64,000 nt of DNA from Bathynomus jamesi (taxonomy: Eukaryota > Arthropoda > Malacostraca > Isopoda > Cirolanidae). Shown here piece after piece: positions 1 through 8,544 of the stretch. Within the stretch, counting starts at the first letter, position 1. Each line of letters begins with the position of its first letter. Location of the stretch: positions 780,001-844,000 of the forward strand of contig JAJOZX010001000.1 of NCBI GenBank assembly GCA_023014485.1, given 5' to 3'. A model generated the notes under the pieces. That model saw only the letters and a program-made list of their open reading frames with translations. It ran no database searches and was not told the origin of the DNA. The position numbers and the translations under genes are program-made.

Positions 1-766
1 GTTAATTTGCAGAAGAAAAGCTATCATTTGCAGGTTTTACATGATTTACATGAGGAAGATTTCCCTCGACGAAGTGCTGTGTGTGCTGATCTCGTAGAAC
101 AAATCTGGAGTGATAATTTAATGGACAACATTCTCTTTAGTGATGAAGCCACTTTCCATACGTGTGGAAAAGTAAATCGCCATAACTGTCGAATTTGGGC
201 AGATGAAAGACCGAATGATTTCGTCCAAAATTGGGAAAGAGACTCACCTAAAGTTAATGGCTTATTTATCTGGACATGTTGCAGCAATTCCTTGAACCTC
301 AGCTGATTGGGGATAGGATTGTTAGTACCGTCGTCTATCAACATGATGGTGCTCCTTGTCACTATGCCAAAATTGTTCAGGATTATCTAAATGGACGTTT
401 TCCAAATCGCTGGATCGGACGCGGAAGCAACAGACCTTGGCCAGCGAGATCACCAGATTTAACCCCTTTAGATTTCTTTGCATGGGGCTTTATCAAATCG
501 CACGTCTATCAGACGAAGATTACGAGTCTTGAAAACTTACGTACACGTATACGAACTGCTGCAGATAACATAACCCCGCAAATGCTCCAGAATGTGTTTA
601 GAAATGCTGCGGAACGATTTGAGCTGTGCAGGGATACTGATGGGCGTCACGTCGAATCCTACTCTTAATTATTTAATAAATGTTACCACTTTATCATTTT
701 ATGATTGAATTCCATATAATTTCCAAGTGCTTCACAAAAATAGATCCTGACTTTATGTACACCCTG
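1..766 (+). mobile_element. DD41D mariner-like element, 3' part
   Basis: The right end reads ...CACCCTG followed by TA, the terminal motif shared with other TA-flanked mariner copies in this window (CAGGGTG at the 5' end). The left end lies outside the window, so only the catalytic part of the transposase and the 3' terminal repeat are present. Confidence 0.75.
7..668 (+). pseudogene. Tc1/mariner (DD41D) transposase, broken
   Basis: This is the catalytic half of a transposase that would cut and paste the surrounding element at TA sites. The first catalytic Asp is in FSDEATFH. The second is in QHDGAPCHY and the third in SPDLTPLDFF, with 41 residues between those two, which defines a DD41D enzyme. 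The reading switches frame between about 270 and 300, where the first frame ends shortly after VNGLFIW and the second begins with LQQFLEPQL. The N-terminal helix-turn-helix domain is outside the window or lost. The tail CRDTDGRHVE is typical of the family. The frameshift makes the copy inactive. The family call is firm; which DD41D lineage (rosa, visitor or another) cannot be told from sequence reading alone. Confidence 0.85.
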
Positions 767-884
767 TATTATGTTTTGAGAGTGTTGTGTTTAAGTTTTT
801 GTGATTGTATCGTGTAACGTGTACCTAATAATAATAATACCAAATTTTGGTAATTGTTTAGAATAACTCCAAACTGTTCAGTTT

Positions 885-1072
885 CCATAAATTATGCATT
901 CATAGATTCGTTTTTATATCAGACACATTTCTGATAGTCTGAGGTTGCGCAAATGCCCAAAAACTGTTTGTTATGCATGATTTCAGTTTTATGGCATTTG
1001 CGCAACCTCAGTCTACCAGAAGTGCGTTTCTGATAATTATAAAAACGAATCCCATCAATGCATAATTTATAG
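885..1072. repeat. Palindromic MITE-like inverted repeat
   Basis: Two arms of about 75 bp are inverted copies of one another around a loop of roughly 35 bp. Both arms carry TGAGGTTGCGCAAATGCC, a GATTCG-TTTTTA block and ATAAATTATGCATT. The transcript would fold into one long hairpin. No coding sequence is present. It is probably a non-autonomous element, but I could not define a target duplication. Confidence 0.75.
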
Positions 1073-1078
1073 AAATTA

Positions 1079-1098
1079 AACCTAACCTAACCTAACCT
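1079..1098. repeat. Interstitial TTAGG telomere-like array
   Basis: Three and a half units of CCTAA, the complement of the arthropod telomere repeat TTAGG, directly abut the palindromic MITE. A second array of four units lies at 53796-53815. Confidence 0.7.
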
Positions 1099-1117
1099 CC
1101 ATCATGTAACTTACCTG

Positions 1118-1276
1118 TTAGTGAGGTGAGTAAAGTTTAGCTGCAGCAATTAGGAAAGCTTGCAGCCTTTCAGCAGGATCGGGATACTTGCGACAACCTT
1201 CGCACACAGAACTCGTGTTAAACTGCTTACCGTAAGGGTTTTCAGCGAAAATATTTTTGTCTTCTGCTGACGTCAT
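1118..1276 (-). CDS. Small exon-like frame, 52 residues, unknown
   Basis: An ATG-initiated frame of 52 residues with balanced, protein-like composition, containing the pair CEGC and an alanine-rich helix-like stretch (AFLIAAAKLY) near its end. The frame closes with TAA, and the very next bases form a perfect splice donor, CAG|GTAAGT, at 1117-1109. That suggests either a host exon whose stop lies just before an intron, or an exon read in an isoform. I recognise no family. It is not part of either neighbouring transposon. The start is the only ATG upstream in the open frame. The alternative is chance openness: the frame is short and there is no second exon I can point to. Confidence 0.3.
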   Translation of the reverse strand: MTSAEDKNIFAENPYGKQFNTSSVCEGCRKYPDPAERLQAFLIAAAKLYSPH

Positions 1277-1689
1277 TATAAATGGCCCCACAAAATAATA
1301 ATTTCAGAAAATTTCACAAACTTCGATTAATATTTATGAATCTTATTTGTCAATTACGCTCATATTGTATTTAATAACATTTCGTGAAAAACATATGAAG
1401 AATCTTCTAGTAACTTTGTCATTTAAAATAGTTTGGAGTTATTCTAAACATTTACCGATTAGTTATTTTTGTGCATTGATTAATTACACAGGCCTGCGAT
1501 GGTTTTGTTGTCCGAAATATTTTATCATTTATATAGTAATTTTTGCGCACTGATTCTGAAAATAATATTAATTTTTCGCCATCACGTACAGATTTTTCAC
1601 AAAATGTCATATTTCATATTACATATGTAAGTAATTTTCATTAAATTTTGATTAAAAACTACTGCCTATAAATGTTTATAAATTCTTAG

Positions 1690-1872
1690 TTTCACCATGA
1701 CATCAAAGAAATGGAGAAGAGATATCAGGGAAGGTGGGACATCAGCATGATGGCTGATTACTGCTGGATGTTGAAACGGGACACTCCAGAATTATTACAT
1801 AAAAGAAAAGGAACAGCGCGTACATTCGAGACTAAAAGGCACAGATTTCACAAGAAAACTCAGGACAAATAA
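1690..1872 (+). pseudogene. C-terminal fragment of zinc-finger transposase family
   Basis: About 60 residues match the end of the protein at 32134-33803. Both contain the block EKRYQGRWD, then a Met/Leu-rich ADYCW motif, then a basic tail before the stop. Downstream bases (about 2020-2080) still resemble the 3' terminal region of the 32-kb element, with a shared GTGATAGA and a shared AATCAGCG motif. This is therefore a truncated second copy of that family, with the whole N-terminal zinc-finger and core region missing. The fragment has lost its start and is not expected to be expressed. Confidence 0.7.
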
Positions 1873-2286
1873 AGATGGATATGTAATTGACGTTAATAGT
1901 CTTTTTTTTTTTAAAGTTGTTTGCATTTGTAATTAGTATAACAAAGCAAAATATGTAACTAATGTAAATTGAAATAAATAATATTTATTTATGTTGTTGT
2001 TTTTTCCCTTCCAGTTTGCAGAAAATCTTTACGTGATAGAAAAAAATGGACACCTTATTCGAAATCAGCGTGGTTGAATTATATAAAATCAGCTATTAGT
2101 AAGAAAACAACTCTTACAAAGTTCTCATTCGCAGGCCTGTGTTATTAATTAATTGATAAAATAAATAGCTAACATAGACGTGAATTTCCTTATTTTTAAT
2201 ATTATTTTTTTATTGAAACTGAACGGCAATATAAGTAAATACACGTTTTCAACAATTAAAAAAACCCTGCCAAATATTAGTCGCCA

Positions 2287-2546
2287 GCCAGGACTACTTC
2301 TAAGACAATTTTAGTGGGTGGGTTAAAATAGTTTTTTTTTCATTATTTCTATTTCATCACGTACAGAAAGATTTCACCAACCTAATAAAATAAGAGCATA
2401 TATATAAGTATATATGAGCATACGAGTATATATACACATCAACATTTGATTTGATTTGTGTTATTTGTGATCAAATACTGTACAAACACAAAAAAAAATT
2501 ATTCTAACCCACCCACTAAAATTGTTTTAGAAGTAGCCCTGTCTCC
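2287..2546. repeat. MITE with ~50-bp terminal inverted repeats
   Basis: The ends are inverted copies sharing CTACTTCTAA, then CAATTTTAGTGGGTGGGTTA, then a run of T. The interior of about 150 bp is AT-rich and non-coding. This has the size and form of a miniature inverted-repeat element; the superfamily is not clear from the ends. Confidence 0.7.
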
Positions 2547-4260
2547 AGCCCCGCATATTATTTTGCACCCGGCCCCGCAAACCGTAGCCCCGGCCCTGGT
2601 GTGTACGTTTTTAATCCTCAAACAGTGCCATCTCCTAACAGAGACAAGTTCAAAGACAAGCTATTAAAAGATTTCGTTTCAGACAAAAATATTTTTGAAG
2701 TTGTGTCTATCATAAGGGTGCTCTTTTTACTTTCGAAGTCGTGATATATAACACGTAAATACTTCCAATTAAATACTTTCAATAAAAGCTAACTTACCAT
2801 CTAAGTCAATCCAGTTAGAATCAAGAAAAGACTCCCAAAACTGTTTCGTTACTTCTCTTTGAGGTTTGCTTCAAAAGGAAACTCTGTTAAATTTACTTTA
2901 CTGCTATAACCTTCATGTTTGTATAAATGTAATCAGAGAAAGGAAGTACCTAATGCATTTTAAAATAATACTTGTTTGAACAAAGCGATGGAAATAATAT
3001 ACTTCATGTTTAAGATGAAGTAGTGGAAGGGGTTAAAAACTGAGGGAGCTTCGACCAAATTTTCAAAATGAAAAATGGGACCTTATATTAATTCATATTC
3101 AAATTCAGCTGACTTAATAAACTTCTTAATAAGTTTTACTTGTTTTGTAACATTCCTTATCAACTCATTACCATGACAAAATTATTTTAGGTTTACTATA
3201 TAGTTAAAGCTATATTCGTGATAAATGACATAAATTAGATAAATTAAAACTACGGCACAGAGACGTCAACCTTAAGTATGAAAATCCGTGAGATTTCTCA
3301 TTCTTCGCCGATTTTATATTATTATTATTATTTTATTATTATTATTATTAGACTTAAAATCCGTGAGTCTCACGGAAGATCGTGAGAGTTGACATGTCTG
3401 ACGCCATAACATTAAGAATCCAATACTGTGTTCGAGTATGAATATTCGCGAGTTGGAAAATATATAATTAATAAAGGTTTAAATATTAAATAAAATAGGA
3501 GCAAGCTTCAAAACTGAGGTTAGTTATGAACAACTTGGAAAATGAGACAGACTAGTCGTTAATCTACCTTTCTTTAAAAAAAAATATGAGCATAAGTAAA
3601 TGTTACTGAAATAGCTTAAGTGTGTCTAAATAAAGGGATAATTAATTAATTATCAGTGCGTGTGTGTACCAGTAAAATCTTCTGTTTATAAACTAAAGGA
3701 TGCTGCGTTATAAGTGCGCACACATGCGAGTTTACTTCGATATCTAACAATAAAAATTCATCATTTTATCAAAATTGAGCGCATTTCCCAATATCACCCA
3801 ACAGTATACAGAATGGAGGGATCATTTGTGAGCATGCCTGAAACGCATGTTTCAGCGTATACAACTGCAGAACCTCATGACGCACACAAGAAACAGCGAT
3901 GAAGTTATTGCTTTAATACGAAGCAACAACCCCTCCTTCCAGTCGGCCACGATATATCATACAAGAAGACATGTCTGCCGAGTGATACAAGCGAATTCAT
4001 TCCGGGAGAAATTTACATCTTCAATACACTCATCAAACAATTCGCAGTAAGCTTGAAATAATCTTGGCTGAAAAAAAGTTTACTTTAATTGAACAAGGTC
4101 TTCTTCATTTCCTGTTCATAAAGTAAAATAACATATGAAAAAAAATGTTCTTCATTATATCCACAGCGAAACAGTTATTCGTGGAACGTAAGGACGGATA
4201 TGTGGCTTATCTTTACTTGAATTAATACCCGTCAAAGAACGCTTGAATGATGGAAGTAGT
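2547..4260. other. No recognised gene; AT-rich intergenic
   Basis: A TTA/ATT microsatellite lies near 3318-3352, flanked by two related AAAATCCGTGAG motifs. Around 3811-4050 two overlapping open frames of about 62-67 residues occur. One alternative frame ends in a GTAAGC donor-like site, but nothing is similar to a protein I know. Otherwise I see nothing here. Confidence 0.5.
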
Positions 4261-4264
4261 ATGG

Positions 4265-4720
4265 GCGCAAAAGGAGAGAGTGCAATGCAATTGCAAATTT
4301 TGATCAATGTTGCATAAGTTGTGCAACGAAGGGGGGAGGGGGGAATGTTGCAAGATGTTATTCAACAAAGGGGAGGGGGAATGTTGCTAGAGCAACAAGG
4401 GTTATGCAACTTGGAGGCGGAGTTATCCCCCAAGAGAAGGAGAGGAGAAGGAGAGAGAGGAAGAGAGGTGTTCGCCTGGCAGGAGCCAAGCGCATATTAA
4501 GACTTCAGCCGAGCGGCCGTTGTCTTAATATGTTCCTAATCAGCCAGTTGGCCTACCTGGCTGAGCTGCCAGATTGCGCTATTTATTTAATTAAAGCATA
4601 TATTCTGGCTTAACCAGCCAGTTGACTTAGAAGGCGTATTTGGCTTGTTCAGGTGTACATTATTAGGGTTGCCAGATTGTGCTATCGAGATATATTTGGC
4701 AGTTGATTTAGAAATCCGTT
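4265..4720 (+). repeat. Dispersed G-rich repeat copy
   Basis: The copy contains TTGATCAATGTTGCA, runs of G with GTTGCA spacers, GTTCGCCTGGC, and then TTTGGC / GCCAGATTG phrases. The same blocks, reverse-complemented, are at 19280-20015, 30250-30313 plus 31106-31390, and 41990-42240. It is a repeated family of unknown type with no coding capacity. Confidence 0.6.
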
Positions 4721-5045
4721 TTAGAAGGCAGCCATTTGCTGTAATTATATGTCATGTACAACCAAAATAATTAGATAAAACACCATTACATCATTTTGTT
4801 TATTTAGACGAATTAATGGATTCAATTTCACGAAATATATAGAAAATAAATATACAATGGAATGTATATGATCAAAAATAATAATAACATAAGAAATACG
4901 TACCATGAATATATAATCAAAATAAATATACAATGAAATATACATGATAAAAAAATAATAGCATAAGAAATACGAACGAGAAATATATAATCAAAAATAC
5001 ACAAGACGTTGTGGTAAAACCATCAATATATTAGTACAGGAAAAA

Positions 5046-5085
<40 letters not shown>

Positions 5086-5159
5086 TTATATTAAATAATT
5101 AAATATATTGAAAATAATAATATACAAAACGTATAATCAATTGCATATTAGTACAGGAA

Positions 5160-5192
<33 letters not shown>

Positions 5193-5230
5193 ATTAAATA
5201 ATTAAATAAATAAATATACATCAAAATACT

Positions 5231-5587
5231 TTATGTTCTACGGCGCAAAACGCTAAACTCACACGTAATCGATTCTACATTCACATCGTTATTACATTGC
5301 ATTACACGGTAAAACCGTCCAAGCAATACTTCACTGCTGAAGTTATACGGATGCCTATACTCGACATAAATGGCTTTCATATCGTTCAATACTATTTTTG
5401 TCCCCACTTTACATTCGGTTGGCAAGTTATCTTTAAACATGGCTAGAATACAATCAAAAGCATGCACAAATAGGTCATCGTTAACCACATCATTATTAAA
5501 TACAAGTTTATAAACACTCCTTTCCAATCGAAGGTTTTTTCTTAACGTCCAGAGCTTTTCAATCGTGAACTCTTGTTCACTCTGCAT
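5231..5587 (-). pseudogene. Polinton-associated hypothetical protein, copy 1
   Basis: A 118-residue frame beginning MQSEQEFTIEKLWTLRKNL, identical to the 122-residue frame at 6332-6700 until its last residues. There a one-base indel changes the ending from ELAFCAVEHK to EFSVLRRR. A three-base difference also removes one Val in VVVNDD. I recognise no domain. Its position, on the same strand and 3' of the polymerase gene, suggests a gene of the mobile element; that is inference. The intact-looking partner copy is probably nearer the ancestral form. Confidence 0.5.
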
Positions 5588-5606
5588 AGCTGCAATTGAA
5601 ATAATC

Positions 5607-5912
5607 TTACAAGTCGTAACGACAGCTATTCATTATATAGAGATACGGCTCTTCAGGGTGAACAGTGTAGGCAAGCTTTGCCCTGTACCGCTGAAGTGCT
5701 TTGTACCAAAGTTCAGGATATTTCGATGAATCTAAACCTTTTAAATATGCATCTAGCTCTAGACCATTCTCGCCTTGTTTATTCCTACATTCGATAAATC
5801 CGTCGAGCAGAGCAGTGTATGCGTATTCAAGAATCGTGTCAAAATAAATCATCTCCGTAACACGAGCGTCTAATATAGGCTTCAGCTTGCGGAATCCGAC
5901 GATTTCAAACAT
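5607..5912 (-). pseudogene. Polinton-associated hypothetical, truncated copy 1
   Basis: This 101-residue frame (MFEIVGFRKLKPILD...) matches the last half of the 204-residue frame at 6720-7334 almost perfectly. It is cut at its 5' end by the tandem-duplication junction, and a missing G in the GTTGGGGCTG tract shifts the frame there. It is the 5'-truncated product of the duplication, with only about one residue difference (Glu for Lys). Function unknown. Confidence 0.5.
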
Positions 5913-6160
5913 TCTGTTGGGCTGAAACGGTTTCGCGTAGAAAATAAATATACAATGGAATGTATATGATCAAAAATAATAATAACATAAGAAATACGTA
6001 CCATGAATATATAATCAAAATAAATATACAATGAAATATACATGATAAAAAAATAATAGCATAAGAAATACGAACGAGAAATATATAATCAAAAATACAC
6101 AAGACGTTTGTGGTAAAACCATCAATATATTAGTACAGGAAAAAAAAAAAAAATAAAATA

Positions 6161-6196
<36 letters not shown>

Positions 6197-6272
6197 AGTT
6201 ATATTAAATAATTAAATATATTGAAAATAATAATATACAAAACGTATAATCAATTGCATATTAGTACAAGAA

Positions 6273-6303
<31 letters not shown>

Positions 6304-6331
6304 ATTAAATAATTAAATAAATAAATATACA

Positions 6332-6700
6332 TCAAAATACTTTATGTTCTACGGCGCAAAACGCTAACTCACACGTAATCGATTCTACATTCACATCGTT
6401 ATTACATTGCATTACACGGTAAAACCGTCCAAGCAATACTTCACTGCTGAAGTTATACGGATGCCTATACTCGACATAAATGGCTTTCATATCGTTCAAT
6501 ACTATTTTTGTCCCCACTTTACATTCGGTTGGCAAGTTATCTTTAAACATGGCTAGAATACAATCAAAAGCATGCACAAATAGGTCATCGTTAACCACAA
6601 CATCATTATTAAATACAAGTTTATAAACACTCCTTTCCAATCGAAGGTTTTTTCTTAACGTCCAGAGCTTTTCAATCGTGAACTCTTGTTCACTCTGCAT
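6332..6700 (-). CDS. Polinton-associated hypothetical protein, copy 2
   Basis: A 122-residue protein with an acidic/basic mixed N-terminus (MQSEQEFTIEKLW) and a middle that alternates hydrophobic and charged residues, with no signal peptide, membrane segment or zinc motif. It lies 19 bases downstream of the end of the 204-residue frame on the same strand, so the two may have been read together. The duplicated copy at 5231-5587 keeps the frame for nearly all its length. I do not recognise a family. Being downstream of the polymerase in a Polinton makes a virion or accessory role possible, but nothing in the sequence proves it. Confidence 0.45.
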   Translation of the reverse strand: MQSEQEFTIEKLWTLRKNLRLERSVYKLVFNNDVVVNDDLFVHAFDCILAMFKDNLPTECKVGTKIVLNDMKAIYVEYRHPYNFSSEVLLGRFYRVMQCNNDVNVESITCELAFCAVEHKVF

Positions 6701-6719
6701 AGCTGCAATTGAAATAATC

Positions 6720-7334
6720 TTACAAGTCGTAACGACAGCTATTCATTATATAGAGATACGGCTCTTCAGGGTGAACAGTGTAGGCAAGCTTTGCCCTGTA
6801 CCGCTGAAGTGCTTTGTACCAAAGTTCAGGGTATTTCGATGAATCTAAACCTTTTAAATATGCATCTAGCTTTAGACCATTCTCGCCTTGTTTATTCCTA
6901 CATTCGATAAATCCGTCGAGCAGAGCAGTGTATGCGTATTCAAGAATCGTGTCAAAATAAATCATCTCCGTAACACGAGCGTCTAATATAGGCTTCAGCT
7001 TGCGGAATCCGACGATTTCAAACATTCTGTTGGGGCTGAAACGGTTTCGCGTAGGGACAAGAACGTTATTATCAGATGCATTATTCCACATCAGTCGTAT
7101 ATCAATGCATGGCTGATCGTTATTTATACACAACGTGCAAACAACGGCATATGAGGGGGCGTCACTAATCTGCTCTCTTCTTGTACCTACACCTGCAGGT
7201 ATTTTATAACGGTCCTCTCCCCACTTTTCAACTATCACGAAGACTCTATTCATCTCCTCAACACCAGAGTTTGCATGCCTGCAAGTAGTTTTCCAGTATA
7301 TAGTTAATAGTGCCGGTTTCACGCCTGAACACAC
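6720..7334 (-). CDS. Polinton-associated hypothetical protein, 204 residues
   Basis: The open frame contains EMNRVFVIVEKWGEDRYK near its start, a Cys pair (VCTLC), the phrase LMWNNASDNN, and a C-terminal half rich in aromatic residues (YFDTILEYAYTAL; YPELWYKALQRYR). Upstream, between 7335 and 7420, another frame reads MELPLRSILNASYDVSVTKS and may be the lost N-terminus joined by a frameshift near 7270-7300. I recognise no domain. Its position between the other unknown frame and the polymerase gene places it in the Polinton. Its C-terminal half is present a second time at 5607-5912 because of the tandem duplication. Confidence 0.45.
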   Translation of the reverse strand: MCSGVKPALLTIYWKTTCRHANSGVEEMNRVFVIVEKWGEDRYKIPAGVGTRREQISDAPSYAVVCTLCINNDQPCIDIRLMWNNASDNNVLVPTRNRFSPNRMFEIVGFRKLKPILDARVTEMIYFDTILEYAYTALLDGFIECRNKQGENGLKLDAYLKGLDSSKYPELWYKALQRYRAKLAYTVHPEEPYLYIMNSCRYDL

Positions 7335-7952
7335 GCAATGACTTCGTCACGGAGACATCGTACGAGGCGTTGAGAATGCTTCTCAAAGGAAGTTCCATCG
7401 TATTCGCAGGTCCAGTCGGTTCAAGCTCTGAGATGACTATGAACCACAGGTGGACGGATCGGCTCGACTGGCGGAGTGGTCACGCTGATGAAACGTGTAC
7501 GGGTTTGTTCGAACTCGTGTGTTTCAGAGGGGTGAGGTACACGGGTGGGCGGCTCGCTGGGGGGAGCGAGTCACACCATAAACTGATGAAGCGTGTACAG
7601 GCTTGTTCGAACAGTTGTGCCCCTGGACAAACAGAATTTCCCGCTACATGAAGCAATACCGGCTTTAATGTTTTATCACTCACCAGACGTTCATTTCCAC
7701 AAACTAAACATCTTCACAATCAGGTGCACTATTTGAGAGAAACATATGCCCATATTTATCCTTTTTGTTTAACAATGATACTCGTCTCTAAAGCCTGTTA
7801 AAAACTCACACAACCCATTAGCCACAACCTCACTACAAGCCTCGTCATGATATATATATTAATATAGCGGTAAAAATACTTAAGATTCTCCATGATGAAA
7901 GATTTAAATTCTCAACCGTAGGGTACGAGTAATCGGTATGATATAACATGAC
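7335..7952. other. Decayed Polinton-internal region
   Basis: Short frames on both strands overlap without any recognised motif. A minus-strand frame of 67 residues (7480-7683, MSDKTLKPVLLHVAG...) may be a remnant of an element gene. Near 7491-7615 the phrase GATGAA-CGTGTAC-GG-TTGTTCGAAC occurs twice, a direct repeat about 95 bases apart. Confidence 0.35.
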
Positions 7953-8294
7953 CTAATATCGCTTGTCACACCACTCATCAACAAGACTCGCTATCCATAA
8001 CCATTGCTTATCTTCTGAACGTGTTGCTTCTTCTGCTTCGCTGTATATGTGAGCTTTTCTAAAGGTTAGGTCTACAACATACTTCAATACAACGTTTTTA
8101 CTACGAAATCCTAAAATGCCCTCGCCAGAATACCCGTTCGAGTATTTGAACATCTTGGTCCTTCGCACGGCTCAATGTAGCCTTAAAAGTATTAAGGATG
8201 GTGGAATAGGGAATTTTTCAGTATCTACCACATCTTGGCACTTTGCCGAATACCACTTCATAAACGTTGAACACGCAATAGTAAAGGTAGCCAT
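7953..8294 (-). pseudogene. Polinton hypothetical gene, interrupted
   Basis: Starting at the ATG at 8294 the frame reads MATFTIACSTFMKWYS, then VVDTEKFPIPPS, then an in-frame TGA after LLRLH, after which it stays open to 7953. A second diverged copy at 17880-18060 begins MATFDIACSIFMKWYS and has the same TGA at the same place. Around the stop, an alternative frame (FKATL..AK....VQIL) is also shared by both copies, so the ancestor probably switched frame here rather than reading through. No domain is recognised. Upstream, homology between the two copies continues to about 8480. Confidence 0.5.
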
Positions 8295-8544
8295 TACTAT
8301 TTTTCGTCTACGCGGGAATACACGTCTGAGCTCAAGGGTATGCAGAGGTCAACTGAGCACGCAGGGATGAGATATGCTGAGTAGGGGCAGGAGCCACGTG
8401 AACCGATCTTACAGTGGGCGGAGCTTAGCTTTTTACTGTACACACAATGGCACGCACGCAAAGGAGAAAATGAAACCTTAATTGATGCAATATACGTGAT
8501 AAATAAACATATCATTATCAATACACATATATATAAATACAATC

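Larger units (their letters stand above)
4843..7054. repeat. 1.1-kb tandem duplication inside Polinton remnant
   Basis: Units 4843-5940 and 5941-7054 are nearly identical, differing by a few substitutions, single-base indels and microsatellite length. The junction shares only the bases TAG between the two breakpoints (CGCGTAG joined to TAGAAAATAAA), consistent with a microhomology junction. Each unit carries the same pair of minus-strand frames and the same two TA-rich microsatellites (5052-5082 and 5161-5190; 6158-6194 and 6272-6302). Confidence 0.9.
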
